Source of the DNA: Manduca sexta
Taxonomy: Eukaryota; Arthropoda; Insecta; Lepidoptera; Sphingidae
Length of the DNA: 64,000 nt
Reading direction: 5' to 3'
Assembly (NCBI RefSeq): GCF_014839805.1
Contig: NC_051130.1
Span: 7,378,001-7,442,000 of the forward strand
Shown here: positions 21,738 through 33,837 of the stretch, in pieces
Layout of the letters: each line of letters begins with the position of its first letter
How positions within the stretch are numbered: the stretch's first letter is position 1
Notes under the pieces: model-generated
The model's input: only the letters and a program-made list of their open reading frames with translations
The model's database searches: none
Told to the model about the DNA's origin: nothing
Translations under genes and position numbers: made by a program

Positions 21738-23798
21738 TTAGCCGCGGTAGTAACCACCGTGGTGGTGTCCGCCGCCGTGGTGCCATCCGCCGTGGTGGTG
21801 CCCACCACCGTGGTGCCACCCGCCACCGTGGTGCCAACCGCCGCCATGATGGTGGCCACCGTGTCCCCATCTCGACTCTTCCGCCTCGAGGACCTCAGCC
21901 ACAGGAACGCCGATTGCGGAGGCCGCTACATATCCCAGCAGGGCGCACAACACCAACATAAACAAGCCGAACTGAAATAGAGAAAAATATAAAATATCAT
22001 AGTGTTCAGCATACACATAAACCATCGTAAAGTATCTTAGCTCTATAAATGCGAAAGTTGCACAAGTTGGGAGGTCCGAAAAAAGTTAACGTAGAAATGG
22101 TTCAAAGAGTTGTGATGAAATTGGCCACATGGATAAAACTTGAACCAACTAAAAGGTTCCTTTTATACACGAAAAGGAAATAGAAGACTTTTATTCCATG
22201 ACACACACATGGCCAAGTAATAATATTAAATTTAATTTCTGTGGATCAAATACTAGGTTGCTAGCATTAATGGTAATACCAAATAGTATATTATAGAGGA
22301 ACTCTTTTTAACCCCATAAGAGCCATAGCGTAAATGAGATATAGTGTTAATTTTATTACTACTTTGCATAAAAATAAAAATTATTAACTAGTTAAAAAGA
22401 AATTGTCGAATTATTTCGAATTCTAATAAGATAGTGTAAGCTTAGCCTGAGTCCTACCAAATTTAATTTTGAAAAGTTCTACTAAAAATTTCCAAAAAAA
22501 AAAAATAATAATGCTGGTATATACATCTGCCTCCAGAAACGACATTGCATCTATGACTAGCACTGCCATTTTGCTGTAATGCGTCATGACAGTGGCCAAG
22601 TTATTATTTCCATGAAGTATTTTTTTTTTAAAATATGTTTAAATTGCACTACATTATTTTTATTAATGCAGCATACATAATCTGTTTGATATTTAGTTAT
22701 AGGTAAGTTATATTGTTTTTGTTCATTGTTATATTTTCACAAGATTGTTTCACTCATGGCCCACCACAAGTTTTTCATACACAACAAAAGTCAACGACCG
22801 TATATTCATACAATTTATTGTTATATTGTTGCCAAATATTATGCTAGATCATTACATATTATGTCATTTATTTAAGTATGTACGCTAAATTATTTATATT
22901 TCCATACACTTTTTTATTTAAATACTTTGAATATAGTCCACGACCAAGATTTTACTTCTTTTGTTTACTATATTGATATTTAAAAAAAAAAAAATCACGT
23001 CGAATTGATAACCTCCTCCTTTTTTTCGAAGTCGGTTAAAAATAAAACCGCCTGACAATACGTTATAAGTAGAAAGTAATACTTAAATGTCGATAATATA
23101 GGTGCTTCTTTATGTAAAGATAATAAAAACTGTGGGCCATATTGAATACCCAGGTGCCTCACATGGCGCATCAGCCATTTTTTCGAAATTTTTTTTTCTT
23201 TTTATGTTATAATGTAAGCTTAAGACATTTATTTGTTGGCGCTTTTATTATTAAACATTTAGTCATTTAATCAAAGATTATTGTTTATACGAATATCCTT
23301 CCACGAAATTATTAAATGAAAATTTTAAAATTAGAAGGGCCATCAAGTGTTCCGTTTACCTTATGTATCCCAGTTCTTTGAAAAATGAGCAAATCATTTC
23401 TTCAACACGCATAATAAAAATAAATCTTTTTTCATTCCTATTAGGGTCGTTTTAGTAGTCAACTAACGAGAAATAGGCTCCGAAATATAAATTTTCTTCC
23501 TTTTAATTATGTCACGCTGTCCCCACGAAGGAGTATAACAAGGAAAATGCGGACGAAAAAGAACATTTTGTTTAATATAAATCGCAGGCTTTTGCCATTT
23601 ATATTTTAACCAAAATAGGACGGACCCTTTCAAAGACATAGCAAATATAATTTTTGTTTAAAACACTATTTCAACTTCGAGCCCTATGTAATTAAAAAAT
23701 GAAATTTTAAGCAATTAAGTAAAATAACATTATTTATTAACTTTAGGTTGATAGTTAATTTAAAATTAAACAAATTAACGTGTACTCACAATCTTCAT
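21738..23798 (-). CDS. Small secreted His/Gly/Trp-rich peptide 4 (two exons)
   Basis: Exon 1 is 23790-23798 (Met-Lys-Ile, donor GTGAGT). Exon 2 is 21738-21971 after acceptor CTATTTCAG; phase 0 closes and gives 80 residues. The signal peptide FGLFMLVLCALLGYVAASA and the motif AEVLEAEESRWGHGG match gene 3. The tail differs by alternating HHHGGG with WHHGGG units and ends GGYYRG. Genes 3 and 4 are convergent paralogues with shared promoter strings. The 1.8-kb intron holds a dispersed repeat (22981-23040). A second, unpaired Met-Lys-Ile exon with its own promoter at 24868-24916 could serve as an alternative first exon. Function unknown; secretion is likely. Confidence 0.85.
22978..23042 (-). repeat. 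Dispersed repeat, copy 2 (inverted)
   Basis: Contains 'cgtcgaattgataacctcct' and 'cgaagtcggt', the reverse complement of the repeat at 19918. Confidence 0.6.
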
Positions 23799-23810
23799 GT
23801 CGGAGATTCT

Positions 23811-23851
23811 GTGGATAACTGTGATGTTTATCCTCTCCGAGAGTATATAAA
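23811..23851 (-). promoter_or_regulatory. Core promoter of peptide gene 4
   Basis: On the minus strand TTTATATACTC (23841-23851) and CACAGTTATCCAC (23811-23823), identical to the strings ahead of gene 3. The start codon lies 13 bases beyond the second motif. Confidence 0.75.
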
Positions 23852-24376
23852 CCTCTTGGGTGTCACAAAAAATGACGTAATCAAACATTATTAAATTAAA
23901 TGATCATTATACACCAGTTTGCCATCAAAATTACGTCGCAATTTTCAACATGTTCGTTTTGAACAGAAAAAATTCCTTCATCCCGATCCCCAGCATTTAT
24001 AAACTTAAAGTAAATGGATTAAATTACCTAATGGATCAAATTGTCATTTTAATGTTTTAACTAAGTACATCATTATCTCTATATTATTTTTTTAACCAGC
24101 AATGTTATGTTTCCACCTTAGGCATTATAATGGTCATTGATTTCCGCGCTCTATCGTATTGGGTAAAAATGAGTACTAGTGCGATCACTGGGCGATCCCG
24201 GTGGTCGAAATTCGACCGTTCTGTTTAATATATTTGTAAAACATATTGTATATAAATTTAATTTACAGCACTCCTCTATATGAACTTTAGTTATACTAAA
24301 TCTGACACTTGTTCGTGCGCGCAATGTATTTAAAAAGGGATACAAAGTTTTTTCTTTATGTATTCATATATAGATT

Positions 24377-24660
24377 ACTAGCTTTTGCTCGCGGCTTGGC
24401 CCGCGTAAAGGAGTTTTCCGGGATCATTTTTTATTCCGACTTGATATTATGCATCGTTATATTATGACCAATTTCCACAAAATCATTATAAATTATAGCC
24501 TATGTGTTATTCTGAAGTATAACCAATATTACTGTTTGAGTTATGAATAATATGAGTTTCATCCAAATCCGTTCAGTAGTTTTTTTCATAAAAAAGGAAC
24601 ACACATACATACACTCATCCTCACAAACTTTCGCATTATAATATTTGTATAACAGGCATC
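24377..24660 (+). repeat. LINE-like 3' tail
   Basis: Starts 'actagcttttgctcgcggct' and carries 'catccaaatccgttcagtag' and 'ttcgcattataatatttgta', the usual tail sequence of this family. Confidence 0.6.
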
Positions 24661-24867
24661 ATTATGAAAATGTATTCGTCGCGACTCTGAGTTGTCCCAA
24701 ATATACAGTCGGAAAATATGCCACAAATAAATTATTTACTTTGAATTCATTTATTAATAAACACTTGCACTGGATGTATGGAGCGCCATACATTACTACA
24801 AATTCTATAACTGAACAGTAAAACAATTTCCCTGTCATAATTTAATCATAACTATTAATATACTTAC

Positions 24868-24876
24868 AATTTTCAT
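24868..24876 (-). other. Unpaired Met-Lys-Ile first exon
   Basis: Nine coding bases ATGAAAATT followed by a full donor GTAAGTA, exactly as in peptide genes 2-4. No matching second exon (FGLFML type) was found between here and 23.8 kb. It may be an alternative first exon for gene 4, since the phase is compatible, or the remains of a lost fifth gene. Confidence 0.6.
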
Positions 24877-24885
24877 GACGGAAAC

Positions 24886-24916
24886 TCACTGAAACCCTCA
24901 AAAATTACTATATAAA
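24886..24916 (-). promoter_or_regulatory. Core promoter of the unpaired exon
   Basis: On the minus strand TTTATATAG (24908-24916) and, 24 bases downstream, the insect initiator TCAGTGAG starting at 24892. The spacing is that of a working TATA/Inr promoter. Confidence 0.6.
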
Positions 24917-25574
24917 CCACAGAACAAAGAAGGAAGATATAAACTGTGCGATACTGGTAGCTTCATATAAATATAGCTCTGTTTAAGAAAACAGAAATCC
25001 AGTTTAGACATAAAAATTCTAATATTATGTAATCTGTAGCAAAAAAATTGAGAATTTTGATTAAATTACGATAATAGGTTTTGTTTGTATGTATTCATAC
25101 CAAAATGCATATTTTTATAATATTCCATTAAAGCAAAATAATGTTTTGGTCTGAATGTATGTATTACGCAAGAATGCAATAAACTTATTGACAAATTTCT
25201 ATTTTCAGAGGTTGATTGCGGGACATCAAGTAGGTACATCTGGCGTTTTAAGTAATCTTCATCGTCTACAAAATCGTCAATAGAATAATACCAAAGCTAG
25301 CTAACTTATCGCCCTATTGCCCTAGGGGCTAGAGCATAGGTTTTCAATATATGCGCTAACGCTCCCTTGCCTTCAAGACTTTCAGGGGGACAGTAGAATA
25401 CCCAGAGAAAATTAGAGGGCATTGAGATAACACAGAGGGAACATGAGCAGATTTAAAAATATAGTCTAACAATAGCAAAAAATACACGTTAAAAATAGTC
25501 ATAATAAATATTTTTTGATTTTTGTTATTTTAGGTATTGTAACCATTTTTACAACGCGTGCGAAAACTATTTTT

Positions 25575-25640
25575 CGGATTTTATCGCGGTTTTAATGGTT
25601 TAGTTTTCTCCCAACGTTTCGAAGACTTTGCAGCCTTCAT
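25575..25640 (+). repeat. Dispersed repeat 'attttatcgcggttt' copy
   Basis: Matches the block at 13650-13710 ('cgaagactttgcagccttca'). Confidence 0.5.
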
Positions 25641-25796
25641 GGTGACGGGGGGACATGAATCATGGATATTCGTACTAGTAATTTTTATCAACCAATTTAT
25701 GAGTACCACACACTCCCTATAGAAGGCATTCAGGAGAGAAAAATTAATTTTCATTGCACTTTTCAATTATTTATTTTGTAATAATATCATACTTAA

Positions 25797-26050
25797 CTAG
25801 TTGACCCGACAGACGTCCCGTCTTAACTATGAATTTGCAGCACGCATTCTGTCAATCGCTTACAGTTATTTCAAACAATTGACAGTTATATAAAATTAAT
25901 ATTTTCGATAAGTTTTCTTAAATTTTCTAATTTTCCGCGCAATATTTTGATTTTTTCTGTCTTCTCCTGACAATAATAAACAACAAAAAAAATAGTGAAA
26001 TCTGTCCAGCCGTTCACGCGTGATGGCGTCACCGAGGGAAATAGGGATTA
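25797..26050 (-). repeat. Dispersed repeat, inverted copy of 17265-17472
   Basis: Begins 'actagttgacccgacagacg', carries 'aaacaattgacagttatata' and 'ccagccgttcacgcgtgatg', and ends 'gaaatagggatta'. It is longer than the first copy by an internal segment. Confidence 0.6.
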
Positions 26051-26464
26051 GATTAGTGGGTCTAAACACGGGCATTATTACAAAGAGGAAGATGTTACGT
26101 AGAAATCATTTAAACCAAACCAAAACAGTATACAGAACAAGAAAAAAATGAAACGTGTCTCATAAAGCAATATAATTAAAGCACACGAGACTAGAAACAC
26201 GAAATATCAGTTTTAAATTACGAGTTCGGGCCAATATCGAATATGTAATCAAAGCAAGATGAGGCATCTGCAAAATTTAAAACAAAGTTCAATGCCAAGG
26301 AAATTAATCGTTTTGGTGAGCATTTGCAAAAAAATATTGATCTGTCGGATAAGAAACATCAGACAGGCTAAAGGCCAAACGGGCGTCTAATATATGTATT
26401 TGGAGACCATTTATCATTATTTTGTAAATAAAATTGTAAATCACAACACAAAATATATTAATAA

Positions 26465-26686
26465 TTGAATTATTTCCACCCAACTGCCTTCGTACCATTC
26501 CAATATAAAAACTGCGCGAAAAAATTCAAACATGTTGCAGAAAACATTGGACTTAATTTTACGACCGGTCGCCTGCTAGATATTAACCCCTTCTGGGAGA
26601 TATTGCCCGACCTGGAAACTGACCTCCGCACTTCCCGAACATTATTCACAGCCCAAATCGGTCGATGCGCCAAGGAAGACAAATAA
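26465..26686 (+). CDS. Orphan open frame or gene fragment
   Basis: A frame of about 73 codons ending TAA at 26684-26686. It has no ATG and no clear acceptor at its start. Its third codon positions are richer in G/C than in surrounding frames (for example CTG, GAC, CTC, CGC), and it reads like real protein: FQYKNCAKKFKHVAENIGLN, then TGRLLDINPFWEILPDLE and RTLFTAQIGRCAKEDK. It might be an unassigned exon or a retro-derived fragment. I do not recognise the family. Confidence 0.3.
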   Translation: MNYFHPTAFVPFQYKNCAKKFKHVAENIGLNFTTGRLLDINPFWEILPDLETDLRTSRTLFTAQIGRCAKEDK

Positions 26687-26699
26687 TAATTATGGTATA

Positions 26700-29600
26700 A
26701 CTTTATCACATTAATTTCAAATACCTATTGCTAATGACTAAGATAAAAAGGTTTGTTACAAAGAAGTAACTAAGTACTTTAATATGCGTAATTCTTTATT
26801 ACAATTTGTATAACTCGGGGCGTACCCGCAGGTACGTGCCTAACTTATAATGGCAATATTGACAGTAAATTAACCACCTAGTGTAGATGACTTTACATTA
26901 GTTACAATATATTATTCTTAAATAATTGATGAAAATAGTCAACAGATTAGATTTATGATTTATTGACTATGGACTGTTATGTGAACAGAAACCCTTACTT
27001 TAAGACTATCAACAAATTAGAAAAGAATATAATTAAAAAAAAACCTGTTTAGACATAACTGTAATTTTTAAAGCTGCGTTTAAATTGAAAGTCCTAAATT
27101 GAAACAAAAGAATTTCGTTTCATAATCACGTTTTTTCCTAATAGTATTATAAAATAAATTCTTCATTTTAACATCATCATCGTTCTAAATAATACTTAGA
27201 ACATACGTCATTACGTACGTACTTCAGGGGTCAGTAATGTCACTTTTCTTTAACCTGTACCTACTCGAACTCTAAGATGTTAAATAAATCTCTAATCACT
27301 ATTTTACTATAATCCAAAGGTTAAATAGTACACCCACACCGTAATTACTTTTTGTAGAGTAACGCAGCAACGCGATATAGGTATCTACGTTTCGATAGCA
27401 AACAATTAGAAAAAATAATTCACTACAAAAAAAAACTATTGGCTTCATATAGTCATCTAAATCAACGAGTTGTCCACATTTTATATATAAATCATGGTGA
27501 AGGAAGCAATCTTATTATGTAACGAATGTTTACTAATACAGATAAACAAAAATACACCGAAATATGTTAATGTCAATGACACAAGTGTTGAGCAACTTTC
27601 ACATTTTATAGAAGTCGACCTTGAATGAGATTATGAATTTTAATAGGTCAGACTATAGGAGTGGGAGAAAGGCTTTCTATTCTAAAAGTATTACCAGTTC
27701 CATAATATCATCCCATGTGTTACACCACTCTACGTAACCGACATTTAACATAATAAAAAACAAACTAAGTGCGTCATTTGGAAAATTTAATTCATTAAAT
27801 ACTTCAACCATTAATCTTAATCGATTAAAGTTTTTAAAATTTGTGCACAATTCCATCTACGATATGTTTGTAAGTATTTTTATTGACACCTTCCGTTTAC
27901 ATACTTATACTTTACAATTATAATAATGATCCTCATTATTATAATTGGTTTCAATTTAATTTTTTTTTTAGATTTTCTTCCAGTTGTGCTTAGTTATTTT
28001 AAATTCGGAATATTGTTGGGCTGTTAACGATTCAATATCGTCATAATAATATTTGCCTATAAGAATGAATACGAAAAATAACTGTTTTGTTTTTTCCCGC
28101 GTTTAATTTCAATTGTAGAAAATATTCTATACATAATTCAACCGTTACAATAACCTTATATGTAACTGCTAATTTGTCCATTTACTATTATTGCGAGCTG
28201 CGCCTAAGCTGACCTAAGTTTATTCTTAAAGTGACATTAGATTCATTGCTAATTTACCTTACGATAGCTTTTATTTATCAAATCACCGCCAAAATATATA
28301 TGAGACAGAACACATGATTTCGGTAACTCGTTATTGCTATTTCAAAAATAAAGGACCAGTTTTTTTTTATTGTATATAGCAATAACAGATAATGATTCAC
28401 GTAGCATTTTCAAAAACCACTTTTTATCGCTAACAACATAAATCATGTAAATGGTATAATTTAAAACCAGTGGCGTAGCAGTCTGTGAAGATATAATTGA
28501 GTACAAGTATTACGTTAAAATGAAATAAATCATTTAATTTATTAAAAATATATTTGTAAAAGTACTTAAATACTGTTTTAAATAAAAATGATCGAACTTA
28601 AAAATCGAATAGTTAATAAGGATTGGGATAAAAACATGTTTTTTTTTCAAAGAATAATGAAATGTGGAAAAATATATTATATTTTCTATACCTGTTTGTA
28701 TTAGGTTGCCTGGGTCACTCAAGCCGCGTAACGTTAAAATATATTATTAAGACCCTCCTCCGAGCAAATGGCCTTGAGCATTCATTCCATACATTTACGA
28801 CGTGGCGCTGCGCCGCACACTAGTTAAGGGAGGGAATATGCAATGGTTAACGAATTGACTTGAAAAATAACTTTAAGTCTTTTTCAAAATTTTAAACTAC
28901 TAAATTGGTCCCTAATAAATATCTACCTATTGGTTGTAAACTAAAATTATGTATACTTTGGGAGGAGATGCAGGGAATCAACAATTTTTATGGCATTTTT
29001 ATTGTGAAATGATGATTCAATATCACCAAAATATTTTTAAAAAAATAATTAAATGTTTAAGTTTTCTATACTTTATAAATTTCGAGTAAATTCTTACGTA
29101 CTAAAAATACGGTTAGCGCGATATTTTTCTGGGGGAAGCACCTAAATCAACAGATACTATAAATTAGGTTCAAATTTATTATTATGTCCAAATATTGTGT
29201 TTTTCGCTACGAAATAAAACAAAACAACCATTATGATCGCGCCTCCAGTGCGCACAATCTCAGCCAATGTTATCTTACATGATCTATACAAGTACTTAAA
29301 TAATTTAACGAACATAATACACCTATTAAGTCGTGTTAATTAAAGCATCAAATGCAATTAAAATTGCGGTTTGAAAAACAAAATACGGCTCAACATTACA
29401 AACCTGTTGGTCTTCCTACTTTTTTGCGTTAAAATCATTTTTTCTCTGGTGTTACCTCCTATGGCCTGGCAAAAGGTACTAGTGACTAATAAAAATAACA
29501 TGGATATAGTTTGCAAAATTTATTACGAATCAATTTGTATATAGCAGTTCTAGGGTTGTCATCAGCTAAATTGCACACGCTGGATGAACACGGCAAAAAT

Positions 29601-30415
29601 CCCGGACATTTGGGCGAAATATGAGTTTTTCCCCGGACCCCTCTAAAAATACTTATTGCAACAAAAATAAAAACATCGTTATATTTTTTTTTTAATTTTT
29701 ATTAATTTATACAGCTTGTTATAAATTGTTTATACTGCTTGTTAAAAAACCCCTGCTGGATGGCCTCCGGACACCCTTCAAACTAGGACAAATTCGGGGA
29801 ATTACGGATGGCAGCCCTATTCAGTTCACTAGTCAGGCGGTATTCTGTATTACCTATTTTTGATCCTTGGTGTACGAATATAATATTACTCGTGAATAAA
29901 GCAATAAATACCTAAATATGAACCATCCTCACATAATTTTATATCAACAGGAAAGAGTTTATAATTTTTTTGTGAAGATTCTCATAATTTAATTGTACTC
30001 AAAAAACGTCAGAGCAATATAGAAAAAAGGTTTTTTGTACCTCCTATACTTAAACGTTTCTTTACATTATGCGTAATCAGATGACCCATCCTTAAGTAAC
30101 ACAAACACTAATTAAACGATAACAATGTAATATAATGCTGCTATACAATAAAAAAATTGAATCCCCAGACACCTAACCAAAAACAAATCTTAACGCTACG
30201 CTGAGAAAAGCCAAGCTGCTTATTATTCATGAAAACAACCAAATCAAGTTAATAAATACAAGGTCATTTTAAATAAGCTTTTAATGTATATAACGACTTT
30301 GATTGTTAAATTTTTCTGGGGAAGACCCATTTCCGCCTTCAATAAATTGACTCTTAAATTTTGCAGGCTATATTTGTAAATCCTAAAGAGTAGAATGGTA
30401 TGATATATGTTACAA
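26700..30415. other. Long stretch without supported genes
   Basis: AT-rich sequence with only short frames. The segment near 28470 ('accagtggcgtagcagtctg') and the one near 29550-29830 look like old transposon pieces. No RNA gene or promoter could be supported. Confidence 0.4.
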
Positions 30416-30417
30416 CT

Positions 30418-30640
30418 GCAGTGGCGGCCTTAACTACACGAGGCCTCGAGCAAAAAGCAAAAAAAATCGACGCGAGGCTTCGTTCAAAGCAAAATAAATC
30501 TTTCTGATTTTCAGTTTTATAGGCAATATGTTGAAAAAGTACCCCAAGACATCGCACGAATCCCCTGAAAGCGCTACGCCCCAGGTGGTTAATTGCCAAG
30601 TTCGCCCTCGACATCGGTCGCCAGCAGTTACAAGAATATT
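30418..30640 (-). repeat. Dispersed repeat 'ggcggccttaactacacgag'
   Basis: Contains 'actacacgaggcctcgagca', 'cccctgaaagcgctacgccc' and 'gccaagttcgccctcgacat', a recurrent lepidopteran repeat. A 192-codon minus-strand frame across it has no coding support. Confidence 0.5.
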
Positions 30641-30868
30641 CTAACCAACATAAACAATAAGACATGTCGTATTGTATGAATCGCAATACTAGATTATTTA
30701 ATAAAGAGATACAGCAACGCTTGCATGCATCAAGACTACAAGTGTTGAAATGTGTGTGAAGAATGGACAGAACCACGTGAAAATCGATCTTAAACTGATG
30801 TGACTTTAAGCAACACACCCACCTATAATGACTTCCAAAGATTTTCAGATGTAACCTTTTTTTTACAG

Positions 30869-31710
30869 GTATCAATTTTCTTTTGTATATACATGATAAG
30901 CGTAGTGGAAAATGCTGTGTTGGATCCAGCATTGTATCTATCTCCTAATCCACCATTAAAAGACGACACCAAACATATTCCACAGACAGAATTGTGGTTG
31001 CGAACTACAGATAAAAAAGTAGAGTGTACTACTGTTAAAGCAACAGTGTCGGAAATTGAAGAAAGTAAGAATATTTATATAGTAAATGAAATCTTAACAA
31101 AATTAATACAAAAGAAGGCTTAGGGGTCTCTTTAATACAAATACTTTCTACGACGTTTTCAGCGCTAGGAATTTCACTAGTGACCCTGGCTTGAGTAATG
31201 ATTTTGTTTAAATTCCTTGTGGTTTTTAGTAAGTAGATAATTAAGTTAAATATTATCTACTTAATAAAAACATTTAACATTAACTAAATATACCTACATT
31301 CCACAATAAGAATAAAAAACTAAAAGAAATTATATATCTGATATACACATGCATTATATATTATTTCAGAATATCCGGATGATTCGGAAACAATGGAAAA
31401 ATCTGAAACATTCTGGCCTTTCGTTCGGTCTCCAGAGATCCGAGTAGGCGGAGTCCACATTCCACTCACATTTAGCGTATCTGGAACTTACGATAGGCTC
31501 CATTCTGCCTCAGGAGTTATAAGTAGTAGTTATTTAAAAATACCAGGGACAACAGGCATTTTCGAAAAATACGGAAAATCTGGATTAGCTGGCAGCGCCT
31601 ACGGCAAGTATCCTGTGGGATACCCAAGCGTAAAAATATATGCTGGTAGCAATGAACCTGCTTGGGGAGGATGGGGCAATGGGAAATGGGGACATTATGG
31701 CAAAGGTTAG
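30869..31710 (+). CDS. Secreted Gly/Lys/Tyr-rich protein (last two exons)
   Basis: Unrecognised. Exon A is 30869-31064, after acceptor TTTTTTTTACAG in phase 0, and ends in phase 1 at donor GTAAGA. Exon B is 31370-31710 after TTATTTCAG, and the phase closes exactly to a TAG stop. Exon A begins VSIFFCIYMISVVENA, a good signal-peptide end, so a very short first exon (as in the cluster at 11.6-24 kb) is expected but was not found. The mature part, over 160 residues, starts VLDPALYLSPNPPL and holds one cysteine (VECTTV). It has a Ser/Gly-rich middle (LHSASGVISSSYLKIPG) and ends in a Gly/Trp/Lys tail, WGGWGNGKWGHYGKG. The last residues resemble the GHYGK of peptide 2, perhaps by composition only. 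Confidence 0.7.
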
Positions 31711-32169
31711 ATTAGCACAGTAATTTGATAAATGTATTTATTTTAAATCAAATTATAATATCCTGCAAATTCTTGTTTTTTTTTCTAAAATGATAGACTG
31801 ATGATTGACTAGTGGATGAAGTATCTATACTTAGCAATCACGATAATATTTTCAATATAAATGATCGCAGTCAGAAGCGCGTATAAGGATTATATTTTAT
31901 TATACGTTTTTGACAGCAAAGTTTTTTTGTTAGACATACATTTATATCTGTGTTGTGCCTCATTTTCCTCATAAACTTACCGCAAATCACAGGCCTTCAA
32001 AATCAAGAGGTTAAGAATTCGTATAAGACCTGTCAGTAGTCGTCGCTGTTGGTTGAAGGGTACCAGTTGCGAAGGATCAATATAATCTGATTCCTACCGC
32101 CTTCCCTTTCAATATATGTGTAATATCTAATTTTCATTGGAGTAATTTACAGACTATGTGCTATGTATT

Positions 32170-32212
32170 ATTATGTGCTCAGCAGTGGGCAAGTATATAT
32201 TATTATTATTAT
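32170..32212 (-). repeat. Dispersed 'cagcagtgggcaagtatata' fragment
   Basis: Same family as 7765 and 55115, followed by an (ATT)n run. Confidence 0.45.
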
Positions 32213-32928
32213 TAATTTACAAACTGAATTTACAATTTTTTTTTTTTTTTTTTTCGTAGATGGCGCTTTACGTGTAAACAGTTAGTCCGTACCCAAATAT
32301 TAACTAATAAAATATATGTGGGCCAAAATCAGTAATAAGTGTTTAGTGAGCAAGAAAAACATACAATAGAAGCGTGTGAATGTTATCCAGGATTTACATA
32401 CTGTTCAAACGGAGCAAAAAGTCAATATAAGTGCTGTGACTAAAACTATCACTAAAGGTACTAAACTAACTTATTATAAATAAATCAGTATTCAGAACTG
32501 AATAGCGAGACTACAGTGACAATTAGTGTGTACAATCAGAAGTTAATATGATCTAAATTGCAAACCTGTTAATTAATAACCTATTCATTAACGGAGAAAC
32601 TGTTACAAATTCAAATTCAAATTGTGTAATCATTCGTCTGTTCAGACTAATGGATAATTTCACTAACCAAATCTGAGTGAAATTAGCTCAATCAATTTTG
32701 TATCCATCTCTACTCAACGTTGCGGTGTCGGGACCGAAGGTTCGAAACCAGTTGCTTAAGGAATCAAAAGTTTTTTAAATTTAAATTTGTAAATATAATT
32801 TCATATTGCATAGGTCTCATCGCATTGAATAACGTTTGTAATTCATACTAATACCGATAGAGGGCATAAAAAAATAAAATAAAAATAAAACAGAAATAGA
32901 AACAAATTGCAATACTACCGTCCTAACT

Positions 32929-33787
32929 ATGTCGACAAAAAGGAACTCCCCTGCTGTCACTTCACGGACAAAACCACAACATCGTAAAGCAGCTAAACAT
33001 GAATGCGACATTGAGTCATCAGAAGTTACGAACGAGTCACTCAGAGCCATGATTAGAGAAGAAGTAGGACGAGCAATACAAGATGCAGTGCGAGAAATAA
33101 TGGATGAAAAATTCGTGAAAGTTACTGAACTGTTGAATAATTTTCAGCAATCCTTATCGTTTTTTAATGAGACCTATGAAGAGATGAAAAGAAGTTTGGA
33201 AGAAAAAAATGCTAAGATTCATGATTTAGAAAATAAAAATACTGTATTGCAGGTCTCTGTTAAGGACATTACTAAACGTATAAATCAACTTGAGCAGCAT
33301 GCTCGCGCTAGCAATGTGGAATTACAGTGCGTCCCCGAGCATCGTGCAGAAAACCTAGTAAACACCGTAAAGCAACTAGCGACAGTAATTAAATGTAATA
33401 TCAATGACTCTGAAATTCTGCACTGCACCAGAATTGCTAAAATTAACCCCTACCAATAAAAGACCCAGATCCATAATTGTAAAGTTCAGTAGTCCTCGCA
33501 TACGTAACAGTTTCCTTGCTGCGGCTATAACTTATAATAAAACTAATAAAAAAGACAAACTTAGCAGCGCACATTTGGGAATTTCCACGGATAATCCTGC
33601 TCCGATATACGTCGTCGAACATCTTTCGCCGGAGAATAAGTCTATCCATGCAGCAGCACGTCTCCGATCCAAAGAACTAGGATATAAATACTTATGGGTG
33701 CGAAACGGAAAAATCTTTATGAAGAAAGAAGAATCTTCGGAAACTTTACTCATAAATAATTTTGAAAAATTAAGAAACTTAACATAA
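32929..33787 (+). pseudogene. LINE ORF1 (coiled coil plus RNA-binding region), frameshifted
   Basis: Encodes the nucleic-acid-binding protein of the element. The first frame runs 32929-33459. It has a basic N-terminus (STKRNSPAVTSRTKPQHRKA), then a long coiled coil around residues 40-125, then the start of a conserved domain (EQHARASNVELQCVPE). It stops at 33459. The rest of the same domain (RPRSIIVKFSSPRIRNSFLA, YVVEHLSPENK, KYLWVRNGKIFMKK) continues in a frame shifted by one base to 33787. The shift falls near the CCCC at about 33447. No zinc knuckle is present. This protein would bind element RNA in the cytoplasm and form particles with ORF2. Confidence 0.8.
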
Positions 33788-33837
33788 TTTAAGCCGATTG
33801 TTTATTCTAGAGTTCTGTACAAGATAGATTTTGTTAA

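Noticed and set aside
30354..30932. 192-codon minus-strand frame
   Set aside because: Runs across a dispersed repeat and antisense to a supported exon; no domain or promoter.
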